A DNA stretch of 64,000 nucleotides from Subsaxibacter sp. CAU 1640 (GCF_023156585.1 NZ_JALNMI010000001.1:372001-436000), one strand, 5' to 3'; counted from the stretch's first letter, positions 1 to 8,471 are shown. Program-made: numbers and translations. The notes: generated by a model not told the origin, from the sequence alone.

Positions 1-749
1 CCAATCAAACTTACAGGAAGTGATTCTACTATAAATTCCCTTTCAATATCCAAAGCATTGACCAAAATTTCTCTAATACGTTCTTTTGGAACTTTATTTA
101 CCAAATGTTTATTGTGAAGGTGAACTGCAAAATCGCAGTGTACCCCTTCATCTCTAGATATCAATTCATTGGAAAAGGTCAAACCTGGCATCAACCCGCG
201 TTTTTTCAACCAAAAAATGGAACAAAACGCTCCTGAAAAGAAAATACCTTCAACGGCTGCAAAAGCAATTAGGCGTTCCGCAAAAGAATCCGACTCAATC
301 CATTTCAAAGCCCAGTCTGCCTTTTTCTTAATGGCTGGAAAGTTCTCTATCGCATTGAAGAGTTTACTTTTTTCCGCTTCATCTTTTACATAAGTATCAA
401 TCAACAAAGAATAGGTTTCGCTATGGATGTTCTCCATCATTATTTGAAACCCATAGAAGAATTTTGCTTCGCTATACTGAACCTCGTTTACGAAATTTTC
501 TGCTAAATTTTCATTTACAATACCGTCACTTGCAGCAAAAAATGCCAAAATATGCTTGATGAAATAGCGCTCATCATCATTCAGCTTGTTTTTCCAATCT
601 GATAAATCTTGGTGCAAATCTATTTCTTCAGCTGTCCAAAAACTAGCTTCTGATTTTTTATACCATTCCCAGATATCGTGATGCTGAATTGGGAATATTA
701 CAAAACGATCTTTGTTTTCTTGTAAAATGGGTTCTGTAGTTTGAGACAT
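1..749 (-). CDS. nrdB: Ribonucleotide reductase small (R2) subunit, C-terminal part off the window
   Basis: Reverse-strand reading frame starting at the ATG at 749 and running off the left edge, so only about 249 residues are visible. The protein begins [20 protein letters not shown] and contains the family-typical [11 protein letters not shown] (ExxH iron-ligand block) and RDEGVHCDF (second ExxH block). R2 subunits house the di-iron/tyrosyl radical cofactor that starts reduction of ribonucleotides to deoxyribonucleotides in the large NrdA subunit. A large-subunit partner is expected downstream, to the left, but cannot be seen. No short-frame alternative fits. The 700 bp upstream is non-coding and holds its promoter. 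Confidence 0.95.
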   Translation of the reverse strand, partial: MSQTTEPILQENKDRFVIFPIQHHDIWEWYKKSEASFWTAEEIDLHQDLSDWKNKLNDDERYFIKHILAFFAASDGIVNENLAENFVNEVQYSEAKFFYGFQIMMENIHSETYSLLIDTYVKDEAEKSKLFNAIENFPAIKKKADWALKWIESDSFAERLIAFAAVEGIFFSGAFCSIFWLKKRGLMPGLTFSNELISRDEGVHCDFAVHLHNKHLVNKVPKERIREILVNALDIEREFIVESLPVSLI

Positions 750-1011
750 TGTAAAAAAATTGAAAAAATTAGAAAAAAATGGTTCAACTCGTGACTAACA
801 AAGATTCAAAAATGAGGTTGAAAATGAAAGCCATTTTTATAAACAATGTCAACAAGTTTTTAACAACAGAGCTTTATTGATGGCTTTTGAAAATATTCTT
901 ACAAATATTATATATTTCTGAATTTCAAAACTTTAAAAAAATTAACTTGCTTTACAAAGGGTGAAAGACCATAAAAGAAAAGACTTTATGAATCACAAAA
1001 ATTTGCCATAA

Positions 1012-1039
1012 AAAAAGAGAGTCAACAAACTCTCTTTTT
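1012..1039. terminator. Intrinsic-terminator-like hairpin
   Basis: Perfect 11-bp stem (AAAAAGAGAGT / ACTCTCTTTTT) with a 6-nt loop and A/T tracts on both sides, so it could act in either direction. It lies 260 bp upstream of nrdB with no obvious gene ending at it. Confidence 0.55.
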
Positions 1040-1102
1040 ACCCCAATAATTAACTAAACTAACTAAAACTAAATTGAAGAATAAAGTCTTATACGTAGCT
1101 AT

Positions 1103-1134
1103 AAAAAAGTCAGGATTTTACACCTGACTTTTTT
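1103..1134. terminator. Intrinsic-terminator-like hairpin
   Basis: Perfect 12-bp stem (AAAAAAGTCAGG / CCTGACTTTTTT) with an 8-nt loop and a T tract. With the hairpin at 1012-1039 it brackets 60 bp of non-coding DNA. Confidence 0.55.
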
Positions 1135-1267
1135 CTGATTGATTAATAGCATTTAATCAAATTTAAAAGTGAATCCCCACGATCACTCTGTACTTTATGT
1201 TTTTTAGCCGATGAATTAAAATCTTTTGTCAAATATCTATATTTAAATTCTTACCAAAACACACAAT

Positions 1268-1301
1268 TGTATAGTTGGTAATAAAAACTGTATAGTTGGT
1301 A
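1268..1301 (+). promoter_or_regulatory. Candidate LytTR-type operator (two direct repeats, 21-bp period)
   Basis: TGTATAGTTGGTA occurs twice, at 1268-1280 and 1289-1301, exactly 21 bp apart. The core ATAGTTGGT fits the published LytTR site pattern (two roughly 9-bp direct repeats containing GTT, spaced by 12-13 bp) at 8 of 9 positions in both copies. It lies about 150 bp upstream of a LytTR-domain regulator gene, which suggests autoregulation. The function is inferred. Confidence 0.5.
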
Positions 1302-1362
1302 GTTTAAAATTTTGGTGTCTTGAAAGGACAGTTTCGGATTCAATTATGTATTTTAAAAATCA

Positions 1363-1427
1363 AACAAATGTAACCCATTACACAGAAAAACGTACTGACT
1401 ACACAATTGTAATGCTTTACATTTGTT
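1363..1427. repeat. Inverted repeat upstream of the LytTR regulator
   Basis: Arms AACAAATGTAA (1363-1373) and TTACATTTGTT (1417-1427) are perfect complements. Inside them CATTAC (1376-1381) and GTAATG (1409-1414) also pair, giving a long interrupted dyad ending about 20 bp before the ATG at 1449. It could be an operator or a transcript hairpin. Confidence 0.4.
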
Positions 1428-1448
1428 AATATTGCTATCTTTATAATT

Positions 1449-2183
1449 ATGATCAAAGCAGTAATAGTAGACGACGAGCCAAAAGCCATCCAAAGTCTAT
1501 CTTGGGAGCTCACTCATTTCAGCAATGAGATAGAGGTTGTGAATGCGTTTTCCAATCCTGAAGATGCCATTGAATATCTCAACTACAACACGCCAGATTG
1601 TTTGTTTTTGGATATACAGATGCCCACAATGGATGGATTTCAGTTTTTGAGTAAATTGAACAATACCAATTTTGCAGTGGTGATCACAACTGCTTACAAC
1701 GAGTTTGCAATCAAGGCTTTGAAACATGAAGCCATTGATTACCTTCTAAAACCGATTGATTCGGATGATTTGGAAGATACTATTTCAAAAATCAAGAGGT
1801 ATAATGCAAAAATTTTCAATTCGGCAAAAATTGAGGAAGCTTTGTCTAACTTCAATGCCAAGTACGAGCAGAAAAAAATCACCATCAATACTGATGGAAA
1901 ACTAATATTTTTAAATATTGACGATGTATTGTTTGTAGAGTCAGATGGTAATTATAGTACCATTGTTACTGCTGATGGACAAAAGATATTGATTACCAAA
2001 AAATTGAAAGAGGTCAATGATATTTTACCCGAACATTATTTTTTCAGGATTCACAATTCTTATATCATCAACCTTAACAAAATAAAAGAGTTTATAAAAA
2101 ATGAAGGCTACGTCGTCATGGAATCAAATCATAAAATTCCTGTCGCAAGACAACGAAAATCAGACTTTTTAGAAAAGTTATAA
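1449..2183 (+). CDS. LytR/AlgR-family response regulator (receiver + LytTR domain)
   Basis: 244 residues in two domains. Residues 1-120 form a receiver with the acidic pair D8/D9, phospho-acceptor D55 in FLDIQMP, a T/S switch region (VVITTAY) and K101 in LLKPID. Residues about 145-244 form a LytTR DNA-binding domain. It is followed after 6 bp by its sensor kinase, so the two form a two-component operon. LytTR proteins bind paired direct repeats, and a matching pair sits upstream at 1268-1301. The target genes and the signal are unknown. The spacing from promoter to ATG appears short, with a possible box TATCTTTA at 1436-1443. Confidence 0.93.
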   Translation: MIKAVIVDDEPKAIQSLSWELTHFSNEIEVVNAFSNPEDAIEYLNYNTPDCLFLDIQMPTMDGFQFLSKLNNTNFAVVITTAYNEFAIKALKHEAIDYLLKPIDSDDLEDTISKIKRYNAKIFNSAKIEEALSNFNAKYEQKKITINTDGKLIFLNIDDVLFVESDGNYSTIVTADGQKILITKKLKEVNDILPEHYFFRIHNSYIINLNKIKEFIKNEGYVVMESNHKIPVARQRKSDFLEKL

Positions 2184-2189
2184 CGATTT

Positions 2190-4178
2190 ATGTACCATTT
2201 GCTCCCTAAAATAGCAGCATCTATACGATGCAAATTTTTCCTTTGTGTTATTTTTTCAATCACAAGCAACTTCTTACATACGTATTCGCAAACTCCCAAA
2301 GATTCGGTTTTTGATCAGGCTTTGGAGGAAGTCATTAAAACAAAACCAAAAAACTATGAGGCTATAGATTCCCTTTTTGCTGAATTTAGCAAAGACAGTC
2401 TCAAGATGAAAGACCTTTTATATAAAGCAAAATCTATTAAATATTTAGAGGCGGAGTCTTATGCACAAAATTCACTGGGCGTCATTTACAGAAATATTTC
2501 TCATTATGAAAAAGCTCTAGATGTGCACCAAAAGGCTTATATGCTTGCCGAATTGGCCAATAATGTAGAACTGGAAGTTATAAGTTTAAACATGATTGGT
2601 GTGGTTTACAGACGAATGGATGCCATTAAACCTGCTCTAGATTATCATAAAAAAGCACTTGAAATAGCCAACAGAGCAGAAAATCCATCTGATAGACTTA
2701 AGGCGAGCATTGCGGTATCCCAAAACAGTATGGGAAATATCTATCTCACTTTGAAACAATATGATTTGGCCATCAAAGAGTTTGAGAAATCTTTGATAAT
2801 CGAAAAAGAATTCAATAATAGATTAGGTTTGGCAATCAACTATCAAAATCTAGGCTATGCTGATGAAGCTCTGGGCAAATTGGAATTGGCTTTGAAAAAC
2901 TACAAACGCTCTTTGGATTATAACAATCAAATCAACTCCGAAGTTGGGCGCGTCATATGCTACAACAGTATTGGGCAAGTTTACATCAAACAGAAAAAAT
3001 ATGGTGATGCCAAAGTGATCATTGAAGAAGGATTAAAGAAAGCCATTAATATCAATGATCAGTTTTATATTTCCTCTTCCTACATCAATCTTGGATGGAC
3101 AGAAATGGAAATGAAGCTTTATAAGTCTGCCGAAGAAAACTTGAAAAAAGGACTTGAAATTGCCGAAAACTACAGCCTGAAATCAGCCATAGTTGAGGCC
3201 AGTTCAAAACTGTCAGAACTTTACAATAGAACTGGCAACTACAAAGAAGCGATGACCAATTATAAAAAGTCGGTTGAGCTGGAAAAAACCATATTCAACG
3301 AACGAAATATGCAATATGTCAGCGACATTATTATTCAATATGAAAATGAAGCAAAAAACAATGAAATAAAAGCATTGGCAAGTGAAAACGAGATTGTAAA
3401 ATCAAAATTAGAGCGCAATCAAAAAATATTCTGGTTTACCTTATTAGGTCTAATTATACTTGCTGGCTTGGTGATTGCCTTCAACCGAAACCAACAATTG
3501 AAGCAAGAAAAGCAAATTTTGACCCTTGAACAGGATATGCTGCGAAGCCAGATGAACCCACACTTTATCTTCAATTCGCTTAATTCCATCAAACTTTACA
3601 TCATCAACAATGAAAAGGAGAATGCAGTTTATTATCTCAATAAATTCTCAAAACTCATTCGTAAAATCCTGATTGCTTCAACCGAGAAGGAAATGACTCT
3701 TGAAGATGAATTGGACACGATGAAACTCTATATGAATATTGAAAACATCCGATTTTCAAATGAAATCGATTTTCAGGTGGAAGTCGATAAATCCATCAAT
3801 ACATCTAACATAAGAGTTCCTTCCCTTATTCTTCAACCGTTCTTGGAAAATGCACTTTGGCACGGATTGTCTTCAAAAGAAGATAATAAATCTATCATTT
3901 TGAATGTTACCAAACCATCCGAAGATTACATCAGTATTACAATTACTGACAATGGTGTGGGAAGAAAAGAATCTAGCCGAATCAACAACAATAAAATTTT
4001 AAAACGAAAATCTGTAGGAATTGCGATTACCAAAGCTCGTTTGGCCAATTTCTCGAAGGGTTTTACAAGTGATTACAAGATTAATATCGAAGATCTTTAT
4101 GATGCAGCCGGAAAGGCCGAAGGCACAAGAGTCATAGTAAATATTCCCATAAGGTCCAATGTTTTAAAAATTGCTTAG
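2190..4178 (+). CDS. TPR-containing LytS-type sensor histidine kinase
   Basis: 662 residues. A signal-like hydrophobic start (FFLCVIFSITSNFL) is followed by about 330 residues of tetratricopeptide repeats (e.g. NSMGNIYLTLKQYDLAIKEF), a coiled-coil-like helix near 370-405, a single membrane helix (WFTLLGLIILAGLVIAF), a His_kinase domain with H458 in QMNPHFIFNSL, and an HATPase domain (LILQPFLENALWHG, ITDNGVGRK). The TPR part should therefore lie outside the cytoplasm and the kinase inside. This architecture is common in Flavobacteriia and pairs with LytTR regulators such as the gene just upstream. The TPR region presumably senses a protein or peptide, but the signal is not known. Confidence 0.92.
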   Translation: MYHLLPKIAASIRCKFFLCVIFSITSNFLHTYSQTPKDSVFDQALEEVIKTKPKNYEAIDSLFAEFSKDSLKMKDLLYKAKSIKYLEAESYAQNSLGVIYRNISHYEKALDVHQKAYMLAELANNVELEVISLNMIGVVYRRMDAIKPALDYHKKALEIANRAENPSDRLKASIAVSQNSMGNIYLTLKQYDLAIKEFEKSLIIEKEFNNRLGLAINYQNLGYADEALGKLELALKNYKRSLDYNNQINSEVGRVICYNSIGQVYIKQKKYGDAKVIIEEGLKKAININDQFYISSSYINLGWTEMEMKLYKSAEENLKKGLEIAENYSLKSAIVEASSKLSELYNRTGNYKEAMTNYKKSVELEKTIFNERNMQYVSDIIIQYENEAKNNEIKALASENEIVKSKLERNQKIFWFTLLGLIILAGLVIAFNRNQQLKQEKQILTLEQDMLRSQMNPHFIFNSLNSIKLYIINNEKENAVYYLNKFSKLIRKILIASTEKEMTLEDELDTMKLYMNIENIRFSNEIDFQVEVDKSINTSNIRVPSLILQPFLENALWHGLSSKEDNKSIILNVTKPSEDYISITITDNGVGRKESSRINNNKILKRKSVGIAITKARLANFSKGFTSDYKINIEDLYDAAGKAEGTRVIVNIPIRSNVLKIA

Positions 4179-4191
4179 ACTCCGGTAGAAT

Positions 4192-4758
4192 TTACTTGAA
4201 TTTTTCTGCGACTTTCTCCAATTCCATATACCAATCTTCTCCAAATTTTCTGATAAGAGCTTGTTTTACAAATTTATAAACTGGCACTTGTAATTCTATG
4301 CCCAGAGTGCAGGCATCATCACAAATTTCCCATTTATGATAATTAACAGCTGAAAATTCGGTGTAATCTTTAACCCTTATCGGATATAAATGGCACGAGA
4401 CAGGTTTTTTCCAATCAACGGCGCCTTGATTATATGCTTCTTCAATACCACAAAGTGCTGTACCTTTTTTATCAAAAATAACATAAGCACAATCAGCTCC
4501 ATCAATAAGTGTTGTTTCGTGTTCACCCCAATCATTGGTAGTAAATGTTCCTTGCGCTTCAATTGCAGCGATACCTTCTTTGCGAAGAAATGGCTTCACT
4601 TTTGGATAAATGGCTTCCAAGATTTTTGTTTCCTCCAGTTCCAATGGGGCTCCTGCATCACCATCTACGCAGCAGGCTCCTTTGCACGCAGAAAGATTGC
4701 ACACAAAATCTTTTTTGATAATATCTTCGGATATGATGGTTTTTCCTAGTTGAAACAT
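4192..4758 (-). CDS. DUF3109 family cysteine-rich protein
   Basis: 188 residues with a cluster CNLSACKGACCVDGDAG near the N-terminus and further conserved cysteines (GADCAYV, TALCGIEEA, VSCHLYPIR, EICDDAC). This pattern is that of DUF3109, a family widespread in Bacteroidetes and related to putative zinc/iron-chelating cysteine-cluster proteins. Metal binding is inferred from the cysteines and the biochemical role is not established. It converges with the sensor kinase gene (13 bp between stops) and is divergent from marC. The ATG at 4758 is the only sensible start because the cysteine cluster follows closely. Confidence 0.85.
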   Translation of the reverse strand: MFQLGKTIISEDIIKKDFVCNLSACKGACCVDGDAGAPLELEETKILEAIYPKVKPFLRKEGIAAIEAQGTFTTNDWGEHETTLIDGADCAYVIFDKKGTALCGIEEAYNQGAVDWKKPVSCHLYPIRVKDYTEFSAVNYHKWEICDDACTLGIELQVPVYKFVKQALIRKFGEDWYMELEKVAEKFK

Positions 4759-4816
4759 CCGGCAAAAATACTTAAAGTTAACTGTTTATTAACGCTCAAA
4801 TTCTGGATTAATGACC

Positions 4817-4824
4817 TACTTTTG
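4817..4824 (+). promoter_or_regulatory. Bacteroidetes -7 promoter box for marC
   Basis: TACTTTTG matches TAnnTTTG and ends 24 bp before the marC ATG. No clear TTTG -33 box is seen. Confidence 0.45.
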
Positions 4825-4848
4825 CAAAAAATTTAAAGCGTTAAAGCG

Positions 4849-5436
4849 ATGAACCTGAATTTTAAAGAAATATTTACGGCTTTTATGGTTCTTTTTGCGG
4901 TGATTGATATTATCGGCAATATTCCAATTATTATTGATTTGCGCAAAAAAGTGGGTCATATTCAAAGTGAAAAAGCTTCGATTATTGCTGGTATCATATT
5001 GATTCTTTTCTTGTTTTTGGGGCAAAACATCCTGTCTCTCATTGGTATTGGAGTAAACTCTTTTGCAGTTGCAGGTGCTTTTATCTTATTTTTTATTGCT
5101 TTGGAAATGATTTTGGGAATCACATTGTATAAACACGAAGAAACTGATATTTCCACGGCCTCGGTTTTTCCTTTGGCGTTCCCTTTGATTGCTGGTCCCG
5201 GAAGTTTGACAACATTACTTTCCCTACGTGCAGAATTCAGAATAGAAAATATAATTGTAGCCGTCATCTTAAACGTAATCATTATCTTTATGGTACTGAA
5301 AACGTCTGCCAAGATTGAACGACTGCTTGGCCAAAACGGTATTAGCATCATCCGTAAAGTGTTTGGTGTGATTTTATTGGCAATTGCCGTAAAGCTTTTT
5401 GCACATAACATCAAGGCCTTGTTCGAAGTAGCTTAA
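4849..5436 (+). CDS. MarC family integral membrane protein
   Basis: 195 residues, almost entirely hydrophobic with about six membrane segments. It starts with FMVLFAVIDIIGNIPIII, the signature N-terminus of the MarC/UPF0056 family, and has the typical FPLAFPLIAGPGSLTTLL segment in the middle. The length fits the family (about 190-220). MarC proteins sit in the inner membrane; their transport role is not settled, and the early link to multiple antibiotic resistance was not supported. The gene is followed after 14 bp by a short membrane protein and then an FAD oxidoreductase on the same strand. Confidence 0.9.
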   Translation: MNLNFKEIFTAFMVLFAVIDIIGNIPIIIDLRKKVGHIQSEKASIIAGIILILFLFLGQNILSLIGIGVNSFAVAGAFILFFIALEMILGITLYKHEETDISTASVFPLAFPLIAGPGSLTTLLSLRAEFRIENIIVAVILNVIIIFMVLKTSAKIERLLGQNGISIIRKVFGVILLAIAVKLFAHNIKALFEVA

Positions 5437-5450
5437 AAAGATTTCTTATT

Positions 5451-5654
5451 ATGAAAATAGCATCTATTATTCTTTCCATAATGGCTGTAGGATTGATTGT
5501 TTTTAACGCGACAAGATTAAATTTTGACGCGCTTTTTAAAGGAGAAAGTCTTATTGCTGCGATTATGATTCTCGCATCACTTTGTGCCATTTTGATCCTT
5601 CAGATTTTATGGACGTCAAAACGAATTGAGAAACTTTCAAAACAGAAAAATTAA
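5451..5654 (+). CDS. Small two-helix membrane protein
   Basis: 67 residues with two hydrophobic stretches (IASIILSIMAVGLIVF and LIAAIMILASLCAILILQILW) and a basic C-terminus (KRIEKLSKQKN). I do not recognise a named family. Its stop codon shares a base with the ATG of the next gene (TAATG), and it follows marC by 14 bp, so the three genes look co-transcribed. A membrane-anchoring or accessory role is only a guess. Confidence 0.75.
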   Translation: MKIASIILSIMAVGLIVFNATRLNFDALFKGESLIAAIMILASLCAILILQILWTSKRIEKLSKQKN

Positions 5655-6256
5655 TGTTTGACGCTTTAATCATTGGAGGTGGAGCTGCTGGACTTTCTTG
5701 TGCATTGGTATTAGGTTCAGCTCAAAACAAACCTTACGCTCAAGACAAGAAAATTGGAATTATCGTTCACCAAAGGACATCGCATCTTCAAAGTGCACTT
5801 TTCAACAATGTATTGGGATTGAAGCCTGGTACTACTGGTCAATCTATTTTAGAGGAAGGTAAATCTCAATTGGCAAATCTTTATTCAAGTGTGCTTCAAA
5901 TTAAAGGTGAAAAGGTAATGGAAATCCGAAGGGAAGAAGATCATTTCATAATCATCACCAATAAAGCGTCGTATAGCTCTAAACTAGTAGTTGTAGCTGT
6001 GGGTTATACAAACCTCATCAATATCAAAGGTCTCGAAGATTATATAGAGCCACATCCCAGAGCAGTTGCTGCAAAAGAACGGATTTGGTTAAAAAATACG
6101 GATCATTTAATTGAAAATGGGCTGTATGTTGCTGGAAGTTTGGCTGGCTGGAGAAGTCAGTTTGCAATTGCTACAGGTAGTGGTGCGCAGGTAGCAACAG
6201 ATATTCTGACTTTATGGAATGATGGCATTGACAGCCAAGTACACGATAAAATCTAA
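5654..6256 (+). CDS. Short FAD-dependent oxidoreductase, thioredoxin-reductase-like
   Basis: 200 residues. It starts with the dinucleotide-binding motif IIGGGAAGLSCAL and has the C-terminal FAD-binding signature LYVAGSLAGWRSQFAIATGSG. Typical thioredoxin reductases are about 310 residues, with an inserted NADPH domain carrying a CxxC active site. Both are absent here, so only the FAD-binding part is kept. The frame is intact from start to stop, with no internal break, so this looks like a natural short family form rather than a pseudogene. The electron donor and substrate are unknown. It overlaps the upstream small membrane gene by one base and converges with the S41 protease gene. Confidence 0.85.
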   Translation: MFDALIIGGGAAGLSCALVLGSAQNKPYAQDKKIGIIVHQRTSHLQSALFNNVLGLKPGTTGQSILEEGKSQLANLYSSVLQIKGEKVMEIRREEDHFIIITNKASYSSKLVVVAVGYTNLINIKGLEDYIEPHPRAVAAKERIWLKNTDHLIENGLYVAGSLAGWRSQFAIATGSGAQVATDILTLWNDGIDSQVHDKI

Positions 6257-6258
6257 AA

Positions 6259-7851
6259 TCACTGATTTTTACTCAACTTTATCACTTCTTCTATCATATC
6301 ATCAGTGGTATTCATAATTTCTTCGTAAGCGTCGTGACCAAACAACTGGTCTGCCAATGAAGCCTTTATAAGTTGTTTTATTTCAGCGTTGTATGCTACA
6401 AAAGTGATTTGTACACGTTCCTTCAAACTCAAATAGTTTTGGAAACGCACCACAATATCATCGCTTACTTCAAAATTTTTGATGAAATCAGCTCGAGTAA
6501 CACCTTCAAAGGCTGACCTGTCTTTATCCAATTCTTCAAACACAAAATAACTGATATAACCTCTATTATTGATGTAACTGATGGTTTCATTATGTACATT
6601 GGTATCCAATGGTACAAAAATATCAGGAATGATTCCGCCACCACCATAAACCACTTTTCCTTTTGGGGTGACAAAACGCAACGAATCTGCAATTCTGATG
6701 TGCGATTCATCAATCAACTCATCATTGCTCAATCTTTTGTAATAATCGTTGTAATAATCTTCATTCTTACCGTTTTCATAAGGTCGCTGAATGGAACGCC
6801 CTGTTGGTGTGTAATATCTAGAAACCGTAAGTCTCACAGCGCTACCATCACCAAGAGCCATTTCGCGCTGTACCAAACCTTTTCCGTAACTGCGCCTTCC
6901 TACAATAGTTCCTTTATCATTATCTTGCAATGCACCAGCTACAATTTCACTTGCAGAAGCTGAATTTTCATTGATGAGAATAAAAACTTCGCCTTCTTCA
7001 AAATCTCCTCTACGAGTGGCGTAACTCTTTTCTATTTTCCCAGATTTATTCTTGGTAAATAAAATCAATTTATCATCTTCCAAAAATTCATCCACTATCT
7101 GTTCTGCAATACCTAAAAAACCTCCAGGATTATCTCTCAAATCCAACGCCAATTTAGTAGCACCTTGGTCTTGCAGCCGATCCAAAGCTTTCTTAAACTC
7201 TTTATAAGTCGATTCCGCAAACCGATTGATTTTTATGTAACCCAATTCTGGAGTCAGCATATAAGCCGCATCGACACTATTGATAGGAATGTCGCTCCTT
7301 TTTACGGTAAAATCCAGCAATTTATTTTCTCCACGACGGTAAACTTTTAATCGAATTTTCGTGTCTTTCTCACCTTTCAGTTTTTGAATAATTTCATCGT
7401 TGCTCATCGTCGTTCCAAAAATGGAATCACCATCCACCATAATAATTCGGTCGCCACTTTTGATTCCTGCTCTTTCACTTGGACCACCTTCAACAGGCCT
7501 GATAATAGCAATCGTATCTTTATAGGTATAAAAACTCACGCCTATTCCCACAAAATCACCCTTCATATTTTCAGTAACACGCTGCATTTCACTTTGGGGA
7601 ATATAGGTAGAATGAGGGTCAAGATTATTCAAAATGCCATTTACGGTCACATCGACAATGCTGTCCGTATTGATATCATCAACATATTCGTAATCAATAT
7701 AATCTATCAGTCTGTTGAGCTTATCTTTTTTACTGTTGGAAGTAAATAAACGATCAGAAGTATCAGTAAAATTAAGCTTACCACCAATGAAAACGCCTAT
7801 CGCAATGGCGAAACCTACAATAAGTGGAATATATTTTCTACTTAATTTCAT
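6259..7851 (-). CDS. S41 family C-terminal processing peptidase
   Basis: 530 residues. An N-terminal hydrophobic helix (YIPLIVGFAIAIGVFIGG) acts as signal or membrane anchor. A PDZ domain spans about 95-175 (GGPSERAGIKSGDRI), followed by the S41 protease domain. The catalytic dyad is readable as S299 in ENSASASEIVAG and K324 in RRSYGKGLVQ, with the same 25-residue spacing as in Prc/CtpA. These enzymes cut periplasmic proteins at their C-termini and act in envelope quality control. The start overlaps the stop of the dCMP deaminase gene by 4 bp (ATGA), so the two are translationally coupled. The C-terminal 130 residues are family-typical. Confidence 0.94.
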   Translation of the reverse strand: MKLSRKYIPLIVGFAIAIGVFIGGKLNFTDTSDRLFTSNSKKDKLNRLIDYIDYEYVDDINTDSIVDVTVNGILNNLDPHSTYIPQSEMQRVTENMKGDFVGIGVSFYTYKDTIAIIRPVEGGPSERAGIKSGDRIIMVDGDSIFGTTMSNDEIIQKLKGEKDTKIRLKVYRRGENKLLDFTVKRSDIPINSVDAAYMLTPELGYIKINRFAESTYKEFKKALDRLQDQGATKLALDLRDNPGGFLGIAEQIVDEFLEDDKLILFTKNKSGKIEKSYATRRGDFEEGEVFILINENSASASEIVAGALQDNDKGTIVGRRSYGKGLVQREMALGDGSAVRLTVSRYYTPTGRSIQRPYENGKNEDYYNDYYKRLSNDELIDESHIRIADSLRFVTPKGKVVYGGGGIIPDIFVPLDTNVHNETISYINNRGYISYFVFEELDKDRSAFEGVTRADFIKNFEVSDDIVVRFQNYLSLKERVQITFVAYNAEIKQLIKASLADQLFGHDAYEEIMNTTDDMIEEVIKLSKNQ

Positions 7852-8282
7852 TCTGCACTCAAATCTTCTATTCGTTCCAATTCAATTCCTGCCTTTTCCA
7901 AAAATTGCAAGCCAGAATCGTCCTTATAACGTTCAAGATACACAACACGTACAATACCTGCTTGATGTATCAACTTACTGCATTCTTTGCACGGAGAAAG
8001 CGTCAAATAAAGTGTTGCACCTTTACACGATTGTGTTGAGGCTGCCACTTTTAAAATAGCGTTGGCCTCGGCGTGCAGCACATACCATTTGGTATAGCCT
8101 TCTTCATCTTCACAATGGTTTTCAAAGCCTGTTGGCGTGCCGTTATAACCATCGGAAATAATCATTCTATCCTTTACAATAATCGCTCCAACCTGCTTTC
8201 TTTTGCAGTGGGATAACTTTCCCCATTCTCTCGCAATTCTTAAATATGCTTTATCGTATCGTAGTTGTTTTTTCTTTGGCAT
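7848..8282 (-). CDS. dCMP deaminase family protein
   Basis: 144 residues with the zinc-dependent deaminase signature: HAEANA (zinc ligand H and proton-shuttling E) followed by LSPCKECSKLI (two cysteine ligands). Its N-terminal region (YLRIAREWGKLSHCKRKQVGAIIVKD) is that of the ComEB/dCMP deaminase branch. The enzyme converts dCMP to dUMP as a source of dTMP. The gene is upstream of, and overlaps by 4 bp, the S41 protease, an order common in Flavobacteriia. Upstream lies an intergenic repeat element at 8299-8396. Confidence 0.93.
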   Translation of the reverse strand: MPKKKQLRYDKAYLRIAREWGKLSHCKRKQVGAIIVKDRMIISDGYNGTPTGFENHCEDEEGYTKWYVLHAEANAILKVAASTQSCKGATLYLTLSPCKECSKLIHQAGIVRVVYLERYKDDSGLQFLEKAGIELERIEDLSAE

Positions 8283-8298
8283 TAAATTTTTAAAGTGT

Positions 8299-8396
8299 TT
8301 GGGCGTTCCCTTCGGTCGGGCTTTCCGCTATATCTTTTTGTCAAAAAAAGTCAGCCTTATATGACAAAAAGGATGCCGCTGCAATCCCTAACGCAA
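8299..8396. repeat. Intergenic dispersed-repeat-like element
   Basis: A GC-richer stretch unlike the AT-rich spacer around it. It has GGGCGTTCCCTTCGGTCGGG at its left end and GGATGCCGCTGCAATCCC near its right end, with a 9-bp stem between (CTTTTTGTC at 8334-8342 and GACAAAAAG at 8363-8371). From memory, very similar segments recur between genes in many Bacteroidetes genomes. Within this window it is single copy, so dispersal is not shown here. Confidence 0.5.
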
Positions 8397-8471
8397 ATCT
8401 ATAACGAATATAGGAGGTTCGTTATTTAATTTATATAATTTAGAGTTAAAATTTTCGTGATTGCCAGCAAT

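Larger units (their letters stand above)
750..1448. other. Long intergenic region between nrdB and the LytTR regulator
   Basis: No convincing gene in about 700 bp. It contains two perfect hairpins (1012-1039 and 1103-1134), a 13-bp direct repeat at 1268-1280 and 1289-1301, and an 11-bp inverted repeat at 1363-1373/1417-1427, each listed separately. A 17-codon TTG frame (1074-1127) lies between the hairpins but is too short to support as a gene. Confidence 0.6.

Noticed and set aside
1074-1127. 17-codon TTG frame MKNKVLYVAIKKSGFYT between two hairpins
   Set aside because: Very short and runs into the terminator stem; no coding signal beyond chance.
4390-4749. 119-codon frame opposite the DUF3109 gene
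   Set aside because: Cysteine pattern and family match belong to the reverse-strand gene; the forward frame is its shadow.
5654-6256. Pseudogene call for the short FAD oxidoreductase
   Set aside because: The frame is intact, coupled to its neighbour, and ends with the complete FAD-binding C-terminal signature.
6592-6963. Open frames opposite the S41 protease, mfd and RND pump genes
   Set aside because: They lie antisense to well-supported conserved genes and show no domain or start-site support.
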